From NCBI GenBank assembly GCA_965199745.1, contig CBDATB010000013.1:1-64000 (forward strand): a DNA stretch of 64,000 nt. The letters are read 5' to 3'. This DNA is from CBDATB01 sp965199745. GTDB taxonomy: Bacteria > Bacteroidota > Bacteroidia > Cytophagales > Flammeovirgaceae. The position numbers and the translations under genes are program-made. Of this stretch, positions 46,454 through 54,240 are shown piece after piece. The notes beneath the pieces are model-generated. The model was not told where the DNA came from and did no database searches. It was given only the letters and a program-made list of their open reading frames with translations. Position 1 is the first letter of the stretch. Each line of letters opens with the position of its first letter.

Positions 46454-46554
46454 ATTTTCTTTGAGATTTCTAAGTACAGGTTTTGTCTTTCGTCAATATC
46501 TAATTTTTTAAACTTTGGGTGAGGATTAAAAGGCAATCCCAACTCATTTTTCAT
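46435..46554 (-). pseudogene. Short upstream fragment of a phage-type gene
   Basis: A 39-codon frame starting MKNELGLPFNPHPKF and ending SKKIWKLKT, overlapping the start of the small-terminase-like frame. A single-frame shift would join the two into one protein of about 100 residues, so I take it as the 5' half of the same broken gene. Alone it could also be a small real ORF. Confidence 0.35.
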
Positions 46555-46579
46555 ATTTAAAAAATTAGGATTATTCTTA

Positions 46580-46762
46580 TTATGATATTTCACATAAAGA
46601 CTGAACTAAGAGGTTTTCCTTTAAATAATGTTCAATCTTATCTGAGAATGGTTTAGCTCCGTGGGATTGATTAGTACCCCTTGGTAATAGTACTGAATCA
46701 CCTAATCGATTTCGATAGGTATCAAATTCATGTTCTTGCTCAAACTCATCTAATTTTATTTT
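46580..46762 (-). pseudogene. DUF1524 (GmrSD-like restriction nuclease) C-terminal remnant
   Basis: A stop-free stretch of about 60 codons, without a start of its own: YRNRLGDSVLLPRGTNQSHG, then KPFSDKIEHYLKEN. It resembles the end of DUF262/DUF1524 proteins (N-x-x-G-N-L-x-L-L-P, then N-x-S-x-x-x-x-P-x-x-x-K). The upstream HNH part is missing or in the neighbouring frame. It is a relic of a modification-dependent restriction gene. Confidence 0.4.
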
Positions 46763-47127
46763 TCATTTCTTGTCATTTTACTTAGGGATTTTAACTTTTT
46801 TGTGTTTAACTCTTTTATTTCACTACTGAACTCAAATTCTTTTTCTTCAAATACAGGTTCAAAGTCTATTACATCAGAGTTACAATAACTAACTCCAAGT
46901 CCTTCATTATCTATAAAATGGTATCTCTCATTATCTTCTGGCATAGCTGTTGGTAAAATTCTGAATTTAGAAATAGACTTTGTTTTGTAAATACTATTTA
47001 TAGCTTGCTCAGACAAAGCAAAATCATTTATTTTTTTTAACGCCCAAATTATGTTATTCAGGATTAGCAAAACAATCCAAGCATTGTTTTGGGAAAACCT
47101 GTTTCTCTCTATTTTCATAAGTTCCAT
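46756..47127 (-). CDS. Uncertain 123-residue frame in the decayed island
   Basis: The frame overlaps the integrase 3' end by about 74 bp and the DUF1524 remnant by a few bases. Hydrophobic at the start (IVLLILNNIIWAL), acidic later (PVFEEKEFEF). I recognise no family. The overlap on one side and a pseudogene on the other suggest it is a fragment or displaced 5' part of the DUF1524 gene, but a real small gene is possible. Confidence 0.35.
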   Translation of the reverse strand: MELMKIERNRFSQNNAWIVLLILNNIIWALKKINDFALSEQAINSIYKTKSISKFRILPTAMPEDNERYHFIDNEGLGVSYCNSDVIDFEPVFEEKEFEFSSEIKELNTKKLKSLSKMTRNEK

Positions 47128-48655
47128 ATAATCTCCCTTTATTAGAAAATGAAGATTTTAAAATATTGGTAAGTTGTTTTTTAATTACTTGTTGTTTTTC
47201 TTCACCAATGAAAGGGTTGATTAATATTTCTTTCTCTAAAATATCAATTGCCTTAGTAGGTAAATTAATAGGTTTAGATATTTTTAATCTCTTAATACCA
47301 TATGGTTCAGATAGTATTTCTTTTGGAAAAAAATATTCTGATAAAAAATAGTCGTGTTCAGATTTTTTCTTACTCAAAAAATCTAAAAAACCACTTATAA
47401 AGTTACTGATTGTCTTTTTTTGGTTTTTAAAAAAATTCAACCCAATTATCACTTGCTCTAAACTCCTTCCATTATGAGGTCTTAGATTAATTATTGTGTT
47501 CTTTTCTGCTATCATACTAATATTAGGTATCTTATCCATTGCCTCCTTTTTTTTGGCATCCATAATCTTAGCATATATCTGGGTAGTCTTAATCTCTTTA
47601 TGTCCCAGTAACTTAGAAACAGTATATATCCCTGTCCCGAACTCTAATTGCAGAACGGCAAAGGTGTGTCTTGCACAATGAAAAGTTATGTCTTTGGTTA
47701 TCCCTGCTCTCATGATCCATTTTTGCAGTTCTACATTGTGCCAAGCTGAATATTTTAAACCCTTAAAAACTCTATCCTCTGGGTTGCCCTCCTCTCCTAA
47801 ATAATCTCTTGCTTGTTGGTTTATATCTAAATACTCTTGCCCTCCAGTCTTTTTTTGCTTAAAAACTATTCTATATCCCTCTCCTTGTTTTCTCACTTCT
47901 GACCAAACCATTTTATTAATATCTGACCACCTCATACCAGTAATGCAAGAGAATAGAAAGGCATTTTTTAGCATAGGGTATCTACAATCTACTTTTACCA
48001 GTTCTTTGAGTTCTGATAGGGTCAAATATTCTCTTTTGGGTTCTCCTGCTTTAATTGCTTTTACCCTCCTTACTGGATTATCTGGTATTATTCTATCCTC
48101 AAAGGCTTGGTTTATACAGGCTCTAAACTTATTGAAATAGGAATTTTGGCTATTTTGAGAAAGAGGGTTATTGCTTTTTGTTCTGGCTGTATTCTGTAAA
48201 TAGTCTTTAAAGCGTTCAACAAAATCTATATCCACATCCCTAAAAGTTGTATTCTCATCACAAAACCTAATCAAGTGTTTTAATGTACTGTCCCAATTAC
48301 CATAATTCCCTGTACTCTCTTTCCTCTTTTCTGTCAGGAGTTTAAAGTATTCTATAAAATTGGTATCCTGTTTAAAGTCATTGGCAAATCCCCAATTATC
48401 ATTTTGTAACTCGGTTTGTCTCTTGGCTCTGATATTTTCAGCAAGGGCAAGGGTCTGTTTATTGTTATCCCTATCCAAAGCTGATTTTGGTTTGACTAAG
48501 TAAAGTTTTAAATATTCTTTGGTTCTCTTGCCATTCCAATAAATATCCAAAAAGAGGCTTTTGTTACTATTGGCTAACTCCTTTTGTCTTACCCTGATAT
48601 TTTGCTTTTTAGTTTTCATAAAACTATCAATTAATTTGTCCCTTTTATCCCTCAT
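47054..48655 (-). CDS. Tyrosine recombinase (phage/ICE-type integrase) with extended C-terminus
   Basis: 533 residues. Arm-binding domain (20-95, VRQKELANSNKSLFLDIYWNGKR), core-binding domain (100-200) and catalytic domain with R242 (GMRWSD), H326 and R329 (HCARH), H352 (LLGHKEIKTTQ) and the nucleophile Y361 (TTQIYAKI) are all present. Most relatives end soon after residue 380; here about 150 further residues follow, Lys-rich with hydrophobic patches and no family match. It integrates or excises mobile DNA through a covalent 3'-phosphotyrosine. The gene is 127 bp from mnmE, with its start nearer mnmE. A start at ATG 48619 (MKTKKQNIR) is equally plausible. The catalytic residues are intact, although the phage packaging genes are decayed. 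Confidence 0.9.
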   Translation of the reverse strand: MRDKRDKLIDSFMKTKKQNIRVRQKELANSNKSLFLDIYWNGKRTKEYLKLYLVKPKSALDRDNNKQTLALAENIRAKRQTELQNDNWGFANDFKQDTNFIEYFKLLTEKRKESTGNYGNWDSTLKHLIRFCDENTTFRDVDIDFVERFKDYLQNTARTKSNNPLSQNSQNSYFNKFRACINQAFEDRIIPDNPVRRVKAIKAGEPKREYLTLSELKELVKVDCRYPMLKNAFLFSCITGMRWSDINKMVWSEVRKQGEGYRIVFKQKKTGGQEYLDINQQARDYLGEEGNPEDRVFKGLKYSAWHNVELQKWIMRAGITKDITFHCARHTFAVLQLEFGTGIYTVSKLLGHKEIKTTQIYAKIMDAKKKEAMDKIPNISMIAEKNTIINLRPHNGRSLEQVIIGLNFFKNQKKTISNFISGFLDFLSKKKSEHDYFLSEYFFPKEILSEPYGIKRLKISKPINLPTKAIDILEKEILINPFIGEEKQQVIKKQLTNILKSSFSNKGRLYGTYENREKQVFPKQCLDCFANPE

Positions 48656-48782
48656 TTTATTTTAAGAGACAATATGGGAACAAAAATAAGCAAAACATCA
48701 ATATACTAAAAGAAAATATCTAAATCAATATGTTTGTAAATAGCTTATTTTAAGCACTATAAGAAAGTACAAGAAACTAACA

Positions 48783-50153
48783 TTACTTCCCAATACAAAA
48801 TTTAGAAAAAATATTGTCTAATAGGTCTTCTGTGGTAATTTCTCCCATAATTTCACCCAGATGACGCAGGGCTGTGCGCATATCGAGAGCAAGCAAATCT
48901 GTGCTGACTTGCTTATTGATACCTGCAAGCACATCATAGAGAGATTTTTGGGTTTGACTGAGGCTCTCGTGGTGGCGAGCATTTGTAACGATAGTGTTAG
49001 TGCTTTCAAAAGATTCACTATAAACCGTGGATATGAGTTTTTGTTTTAATGTTGCAATATGCATTTGTTTTGTAGCCGATATAGCAACCATATTTTTAGT
49101 TTTAAAATCATCTGTTGTATTTGTATCTACAAGGTCTATTTTATTAGCTACGCATAGAAGAGGTGTATTGAAAACTTTTAACTCATCTATTTTTTCCTGA
49201 ACAGTGCTAAGAGTTTCAGTAGAAATATCGAATAGGTAGATAATCAGTGCAGCTTGTTTCATTTGTTCATAAGTTTTTTGTACGCCAATAGCTTCAATTT
49301 CATCTGTGGTGTCGCGCAGGCCTGCCGTGTCGATAAACCGAAAAGTAATACCGCAAATAACCATTTCATCTTCTATTACGTCGCGAGTGGTGCCAGCGAT
49401 GTCAGAAACGATGGCTTTTTCTTCGTTAAGAAGTGTATTGAGTAGGGTAGACTTACCGGTATTGGGTTTGCCTACGATAACCGTTGCCACACCGTTTTTA
49501 ATAACATTTCCCAAAGCAAATGACTCAACTAAGCGAGAGACGAGTTGCTGCAATTCTTTGATAAGCTGGCGCAGAGAACTTCTGTCAGCAAACTCTACAT
49601 CTTCTTCAGCAAAGTCTAACTCCAACTCTATCAAAGAAGCAAAATGAATAAGCTTTTCACGGAGCGTTTTTATTTCTTTGGAAAAACCGCCACGCATCTG
49701 TTTGAGTGCTGTTTGATGAGTTATTTCAGAATCGGAGGCAATTAAGTCGGCAACGGCTTCGGCTTGTGTTAAATCTAGTTTTCCATTCAGAAATGCGCGC
49801 TGAGTAAATTCACCGGCTTTGGCATAACGTACTCCGTGAGCTACAAAAAGTCTAATAATACTTTCTACAATATAAGCAGAGCCATGGCAGGAAATTTCCA
49901 CCATGTTCTCGCCCGTGTAAGATCGAGGTGCTATAAAAACTGATACTAAAATTTCATCTATTAGCTTGCCATTATTTCGCAGCAAACCCCAGTGAATAGT
50001 ATGACTGGCTACTTTTGCCAAGTCCTTGCTTTTGAAAAAATAATTGACTACTTCGACAGCTTTTTTCCCCGAAAGCCTGACAACAGCAATAGCACCTTTT
50101 CCGGATGGTGTAGCCAGAGCAATAATCGTATCGCTATTATTGGAAAAATACAT
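48783..50153 (-). CDS. mnmE: tRNA modification GTPase MnmE
   Basis: 456 residues. The N-terminal tetrahydrofolate-binding domain (DTIIALATPSGKGAIAVVRLSG) leads to a helical domain and an inserted G domain: GKPNTGKSTLLN, DIAGTTRD, the DTAG switch II and CVANKIDL. The invariant C-terminal CIGK is present. MnmE with MnmG builds the 5-carboxymethylaminomethyl group on U34 of tRNAs. The gene is intact to its stop, although a mobile island begins right behind it. It stands alone with a long upstream intergenic region. Confidence 0.97.
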   Translation of the reverse strand: MYFSNNSDTIIALATPSGKGAIAVVRLSGKKAVEVVNYFFKSKDLAKVASHTIHWGLLRNNGKLIDEILVSVFIAPRSYTGENMVEISCHGSAYIVESIIRLFVAHGVRYAKAGEFTQRAFLNGKLDLTQAEAVADLIASDSEITHQTALKQMRGGFSKEIKTLREKLIHFASLIELELDFAEEDVEFADRSSLRQLIKELQQLVSRLVESFALGNVIKNGVATVIVGKPNTGKSTLLNTLLNEEKAIVSDIAGTTRDVIEDEMVICGITFRFIDTAGLRDTTDEIEAIGVQKTYEQMKQAALIIYLFDISTETLSTVQEKIDELKVFNTPLLCVANKIDLVDTNTTDDFKTKNMVAISATKQMHIATLKQKLISTVYSESFESTNTIVTNARHHESLSQTQKSLYDVLAGINKQVSTDLLALDMRTALRHLGEIMGEITTEDLLDNIFSKFCIGK

Positions 50154-50439
50154 AAAAGTTTTTAGTTAGCGGGTAGTTTATTAGTTTAGTATGATAGCAC
50201 GGAGCAAACAGGCTGCTTACTGATTTGAAAAGTTTGTTCATGCAGGAAAGCTAAATCTATCAAAATGTTTTTTAATTATTATACTGACAAGTGCGAAGGT
50301 AAAGGAAAATAAGAGGTGTAAAAAAAACCTTGTATTTTATATTCCAAAAGTTAAATGTTTGTACGTTTTACAGCACATTTTATAAATTTATATACCTCAA
50401 CGAGTGATGGGTTGAATTAAGGATTTGTTACTACTATTA

Positions 50440-50471
50440 TTGTATTAATTAAAATATGTACACTATATTTG
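50440..50471 (+). promoter_or_regulatory. Bacteroidota-type promoter with no immediate ORF
   Basis: TTG at 50440-50442 and TATATTTG at 50464-50471, with a 21-bp spacer, match the consensus exactly as at the TonB receptor. The start would be near 50478. The next frame I can see begins only at 50925. Confidence 0.6.
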
Positions 50472-50559
50472 CAATGACTTTAGCTGTTTTTCAAACTTAG
50501 AAATCTAGGTTGCTTACCTTTATAACCAAAGTTGACTGTTGAGTGTTTTTTGTAAAATA

Positions 50560-50581
50560 CTACACTATAATTATAGTGTAG
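50560..50581. repeat. Perfect 22-bp palindrome
   Basis: CTACACTATAA followed by its exact complement TTATAGTGTAG, 80 bp downstream of the promoter start site. It could be a repressor operator, an RNA hairpin with no loop, or an end of a lost element. Confidence 0.7.
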
Positions 50582-50924
50582 ATCGATAGGTCAATTGCTT
50601 GGTCGCTTTGGTCAAATTAGCCCAACATGCTTGACTCGATTATTTAGGTAAGTTAGGAAACTCGCTCACCATACTGTCGTGTGTGTTTTCTTATCCAGAC
50701 AATGAATTTGCAGGCAATATGCTGTGAGGCTACACAGGACTATTAGCCAGTCAGTAGGTCAACAGCGCATTACGCCTCATGCTTGATGAGGTGACTATGA
50801 AAAACCACAATAGTTCATGTAGTTTTCAAAAAAGTGCGATTATATATTGACTATATCGACAAAACAACGTAAGTCATCAAGATCTACTGATGTTTCAAAT
50901 TAGAAGCACTATGAAGTAAATGTT

Positions 50925-51122
50925 TTGAAAAGAGTATACGAACTATTAAAAAACTATAGTATCAATATGTTCAGCACCTTTTACCACACCCACTTCAACA
51001 ACGCTGGATCGCCTCATACCTTTGTTGATTTTGAGTTTATCAAAAAAGCCACAGTCCTTTATGAGGTATTGACCAGTAGAGAAAATGTAAATTTGAATGC
51101 GCAATTCCAGTTAAAAAAATAA
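50925..51122 (+). CDS. Uncertain 65-residue frame ahead of a lipoprotein gene
   Basis: Starts with TTG. No signal peptide, no recognised motif; SPHTFVDFEFIKKATVLYEVL looks like plausible protein. It ends 12 bp before the lipoprotein ATG, so co-transcription is possible. It may be a fragment of a decayed gene. Confidence 0.3.
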   Translation: MKRVYELLKNYSINMFSTFYHTHFNNAGSPHTFVDFEFIKKATVLYEVLTSRENVNLNAQFQLKK

Positions 51123-51134
51123 ATTTATTGTGAT

Positions 51135-52016
51135 ATGTACAAGAAAAAAATCACTAATATTGTTCTTTTGTCAATCATTCTTTTACTGAGCTCTTGTAAT
51201 ATGTCTGAAGAAGAAAAACGCAGATTAGAGGAGAAGAATATCAAGGAGTTTGAACAATTTTACCAAGAAGAACAAGATCCTCTGTTTATAAAATATAAAG
51301 ACAGTTTAGAAAAGTACTTTAGTCCTTTAGAAATAGACCTTATTAAAAGGTATAAAAATAATCATGAGAATTTGAACAGCCAAGAAGACTTTTACTACTT
51401 CTATCGTAATGCTTTTACGTTGAAAAAAGCCCTTTCAGATAAGCTCAAAAAGCATGCACAGAAAATCAGGGCGTTGAATGGTCGTTTACATCCTATTGAT
51501 TGGTTTGAAGAACTAGCCGAGGGTATGGATATAGCTATTGTGCATAATAACTTAACTTATGAAGTATTTTTTGATTATCAAGATTTCCACGATCATGCTG
51601 ACAAGACAGAAGGTAGTGCCGATGATGATTTTATTCGTTTATTGGAGATGAGCTATCTCGATCACTCGTTTTTCCCCAAATGGGTAAAGCCTATTTCAGA
51701 GTACAAGGGCTGCTCGCGGCTCGGCAGTGGACTACATTACAAAGTACTCGAACTTGCACAGCTGTGCAACGAACATAATTCATTATTTAAAAGTCAGATA
51801 CAAAGAGTTAGAAAAGACGTTATTAATGATATATTTGCCAGACGGATTTTTTGCTCGAGTATCCAAAAAGCTGTAGCAGAGATTAATAAAATTTGTAACC
51901 ACTTGGCTATAAGTGAGGTAGAGACAAAGTTACTTCAAAAAAGAAGCGAACAGTTATTAAAGAATAAGAACAATATGATAAAGTTTGGTTGTGTAACTGA
52001 AGACTGTCTCAATTAA
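51135..52016 (+). CDS. Predicted lipoprotein, unknown function
   Basis: 293 residues. The N-terminus carries Lys and a hydrophobic stretch ending LLLSSC, a clear lipobox with Cys at about residue 21. The mature part is almost all alpha-helical and highly charged (SEEEKRRLEEKNIKEFEQFYQEEQ), with a His- and Asp-rich stretch near 150 (FHDHADKTEGSADDD) and paired cysteines later. I recognise no family. The gene could be under the promoter at 50440, with a leader of about 650 nt. Confidence 0.7.
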   Translation: MYKKKITNIVLLSIILLLSSCNMSEEEKRRLEEKNIKEFEQFYQEEQDPLFIKYKDSLEKYFSPLEIDLIKRYKNNHENLNSQEDFYYFYRNAFTLKKALSDKLKKHAQKIRALNGRLHPIDWFEELAEGMDIAIVHNNLTYEVFFDYQDFHDHADKTEGSADDDFIRLLEMSYLDHSFFPKWVKPISEYKGCSRLGSGLHYKVLELAQLCNEHNSLFKSQIQRVRKDVINDIFARRIFCSSIQKAVAEINKICNHLAISEVETKLLQKRSEQLLKNKNNMIKFGCVTEDCLN

Positions 52017-52206
52017 CACAGCACTCATCACAAATAAGCAAAACCCCCTTCCTTCTACAACTTTGCCTGCCTTATCGTAAGGGTCAACGGCTTTGGTATA
52101 CATAGTATAAACCTTGGTAATCTCCTGAGGCGTACGCACACCGTAAAGGGTCTCGTTTTTTTCAATTAGTTGCTTAAACGCCAGTTCGCTAACATGCCCA
52201 TATATT
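52017..52206 (-). pseudogene. Possible gene remnant antisense to the lipoprotein end
   Basis: A stop-free minus-strand stretch reads YGHVSELAFKQLIEKN, then ETLYGVRTPQEITKVY and MYTKAVDPYDKAGKV, well-balanced protein-like sequence but closed by stops on both sides and lacking a credible start. No family recognised. It may be the tail of a decayed gene. Confidence 0.25.
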
Positions 52207-52323
52207 CAACCTCTGGCAAGCCGCTCCATAATTGCATACAACCTGATAGTATAAGGAGTATACGTAGAAAAATTTAAAAAGCAATTTTTTTATGACATGC
52301 CAGGAGTTTTTTATTAAAAGCAA

Positions 52324-52351
52324 CCTAGAAATTATTTCTAGGTCGTTTTTT
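52324..52351 (+). terminator. Hairpin terminator between the lipoprotein and tRNA-Ala
   Basis: CCTAGAAA and TTTCTAGG (52324-52342) form an 8-bp stem with a 3-nt loop, followed by TCGTTTTTT on the plus strand. On the minus strand the hairpin lies about 30 bp past the tRNA end and is followed by a shorter TTTT, so it may serve both. Confidence 0.5.
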
Positions 52352-52370
52352 GCAGAAAATAACGTTCCTG

Positions 52371-52444
52371 TGGAGAATACCGGATTCGAACCGGTGACCT
52401 TTTGGCTGCCAGCCAAATGCTCTAGCCAACTGAGCTAATTCCCC
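52371..52444 (-). tRNA. tRNA-Ala (anticodon GGC)
   Basis: The minus strand folds into a full cloverleaf. The acceptor GGGGAAT pairs with ATTCTCC (one G-T). The D stem is GCTC/GAGC, the anticodon stem TTTGG/CCAAA with loop CTGGCAG (anticodon GGC), and the T stem ACCGG/CCGGT with loop TTCGAAT. The discriminator is A and CCA is not encoded. It reads GCC and GCU alanine codons. Confidence 0.95.
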
Positions 52445-52665
52445 ATCGGGACTGCAAATATATTAAAATTATTGAGTAAACAGTAGTAAATACTGAAACT
52501 GAACTGCTCATTTGTTAAAAACAAATTTTGCAAGTTGCCTGCTTTGTTATTGAACGCCAATATCAATTTTATCTTCTAAAATTTCTACCGTTAAGGGATA
52601 AGTTTATTGATAGAACGATGCTTATTTCTTCGATCAAGAAAGCCAGTTATATTTGCTTTTTTTAT

Positions 52666-53250
52666 TCAGCTTTTCCACTCTCCTGAGAAAATAAACTCAG
52701 ATATTTTCTTTCTACTTTGATATGCATGTTCAACATTGCGAAGTTTTTCTGGTAATTGGCTTGAATCTTCATTAACGTACCCTAAAGCTATGGCAGTAAC
52801 TGCGTGGTATCCTTTTGGTATTTTGAAGGATTTCTCAGCATTCTTTGCATCAAAACCTGCCATTTGGTGCAAACTTATACCGAGCGATGTAGCCTGTATA
52901 CTAAGATTGCCTACTGCCAGTCCTAAGTCATGCATCGCATGAGCGTTGTTCTTTGCGTCATGTGTAAAAGAAGTTTTTATCACTGTAAGCATCAATATGG
53001 GTGCGTATTTGGCCCATATTTGGTTAGGCTCAACCAGAGTTTCCAGCAATTTTTCATGACTTGCTTTTCCTCGTCGGGTAATAATAAAATACCAGGGCTG
53101 TTCGTTGTAGCAGGAAGATGCCCAGCGAGCTGCTTCAAATAATGACATGAGGTCTTCTTCAGAGACGAGACGGCTGTCAAACGCCCTAGGACTCCAACGA
53201 TTAAGAATATGATTCAGAATAGGATAGTCGGCTTTGGGTGTGGGTTTCAT
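52666..53250 (-). CDS. Nitroreductase family flavoprotein
   Basis: 194 residues, typical of the FMN nitroreductase fold. It has RWSPRAFDSRLVSEEDLMSLFEAARWASSCYNEQPW, with the FMN-binding Arg-Ser start, then WAKYAPILMLTV, LGLAVGNLSIQATSLGISLHQMAGFD and AIALGY near the end. The family reduces quinones, nitro compounds or similar electrophiles with NAD(P)H. The gene stands alone on the minus strand between the tRNA and gmk. Confidence 0.92.
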   Translation of the reverse strand: MKPTPKADYPILNHILNRWSPRAFDSRLVSEEDLMSLFEAARWASSCYNEQPWYFIITRRGKASHEKLLETLVEPNQIWAKYAPILMLTVIKTSFTHDAKNNAHAMHDLGLAVGNLSIQATSLGISLHQMAGFDAKNAEKSFKIPKGYHAVTAIALGYVNEDSSQLPEKLRNVEHAYQSRKKISEFIFSGEWKS

Positions 53251-53299
53251 AATTGGTTTTAATTACGGGTAATGAATAGCATTTTCTTATATAAGCTGT

Positions 53300-53869
53300 T
53301 CACTCAATAAAACTATTTAGTAACTGCTGTGCTTTATCAAAGGTTTTCGTAAGCTGATTATTAACAATCGTTGCATCGAAGCTTTCTTCAAAACTCAACT
53401 CATAGGAGACCTTTTTCATGCGCTTATAGATGAGCATTTCCGATTCAGTATTTCTTGCTGCCAGTCGCTCTCTGAGTATTTTAATACTTGGGGGTCTAAT
53501 GAAAACAGCTAATGCATTGTGCTTAAAAAATCTTTTCAGTGCTAGTCCTCCCTTCACATCAACATCTGCTACCAAATGTTTTCTGTTTTTCGATATACGC
53601 ACCACTTCACTTTTTAGTGTCCCGTAGTAAAGGTCTTCGTAAACCTGTTCGTATTCAATAAATTCGTCTTGGCTAATTTTTTCTCTAAACACTTCAGGAC
53701 TTAAAAAATAGTAATCTTTCCCATTTTTTTCACCCGTGCGTTTTGGGCGGGTAGTAGCAGAGATAGAAAATGCCAAATAATTATTTTTTTCGAGGAGGTG
53801 CTTAACAATAGTAGTTTTTCCGGCACCTGAAGGAGCAGAGAAAATAATTACTTTGCTTTGGTGCATCAT
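53300..53869 (-). CDS. gmk: Guanylate kinase
   Basis: 189 residues from the ATG at 53869. The P-loop is FSAPSGAGKTTIV near residue 10, then the GMP-binding SISATTRPKRTGEKNGKDYYFLS (Ser, Arg, Arg, Tyr) and FIEYEQVYEDLYYGT. Gmk phosphorylates GMP to GDP. I prefer 53869, because the upstream nine residues are not part of the family's N-terminus. It lies 14 bp downstream of the anti-sigma-like gene and in the same orientation, so one transcript is likely. Confidence 0.95.
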   Translation of the reverse strand: MMHQSKVIIFSAPSGAGKTTIVKHLLEKNNYLAFSISATTRPKRTGEKNGKDYYFLSPEVFREKISQDEFIEYEQVYEDLYYGTLKSEVVRISKNRKHLVADVDVKGGLALKRFFKHNALAVFIRPPSIKILRERLAARNTESEMLIYKRMKKVSYELSFEESFDATIVNNQLTKTFDKAQQLLNSFIE

Positions 53870-53910
53870 TGGTTTTAGGTATTTCAGAAAATACACATTG
53901 GCTTAAGTAA

Positions 53911-54195
53911 TTATTGTTCATCTAATTCTTTTACTTTCTGAAGAATTGATGAGGCTAAATCGTTAGGTAGGGGTTCTACTTTAATTTTACTTTTTACAAA
54001 CTCAAAGAAAGATTTGCTAAATGTAAAGTACTCGTGACATGGATTGCAGGTGCTGTAGTGTTGGTTAAAAAACTCTTCCTCTTCTTTGGTAGCTTCGCCG
54101 TCAATAATCGCTTGCATAAGGTTTACAAACTCTTCACAAGCAATATCTCTGTTGTCAATTTCTAACTTTGGAGGGTTATGCAGAAAATTTTTCAT
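53911..54195 (-). CDS. Putative zinc-binding anti-sigma factor
   Basis: 94 residues. The centre carries FFNQHYSTCNPCHEYFTF, an HxxxCxxC zinc-anti-sigma (ZAS) motif. The N-terminal half is helical and acidic, including IDGEATKEEEEF; there is no membrane segment, so it is cytoplasmic. It lies 45 bp downstream of the ECF sigma gene on the same strand. In ZAS systems the small protein holds the sigma until redox stress or another signal releases it. Its target being the adjacent sigma is inference from context. Confidence 0.8.
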   Translation of the reverse strand: MKNFLHNPPKLEIDNRDIACEEFVNLMQAIIDGEATKEEEEFFNQHYSTCNPCHEYFTFSKSFFEFVKSKIKVEPLPNDLASSILQKVKELDEQ

Positions 54196-54240
54196 TCGAT
54201 TTCTTTGGGTAAAAATTCATTAAACAAAAAACAAATGTTT

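Larger units (their letters stand above)
44373..48655 (-). mobile_element. Decayed prophage or integrated island next to mnmE
   Basis: Between the GH97 gene and mnmE lie a tyrosine recombinase (48655-47054), remains of terminase small and large subunits, a DUF1524 remnant, and two intact secreted-protein genes (YHYH and nuclease). All are on the minus strand, with the integrase end next to the mnmE 3' end, as expected of an element inserted there. No structural, lysis or replication genes survive. Exact ends are unknown; no direct repeat was found. The outer limits given are those of the outermost genes. Confidence 0.6.
50154..50924. other. Long ORF-poor region upstream of mnmE
   Basis: About 770 bp without a convincing gene. 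It holds a consensus plus-strand promoter (50440-50471), a perfect 22-bp palindrome (50560-50581) and a CCTCAT/ATGAGG hairpin near 50773-50790. In one frame (about 50600-50860) a stop-interrupted stretch reads a protein-like sequence, for example LGKLGNSLTIL and FSYPDNEFAG, which hints at a decayed gene or an RNA. I find no 6S, tmRNA, SRP or RNase P signature. Confidence 0.5.

Noticed and set aside
50478..50924. Housekeeping RNA (6S, tmRNA, RNase P or SRP) behind the orphan promoter
   Set aside because: None of their conserved sequence blocks could be recognised; only a generic small RNA remains possible.
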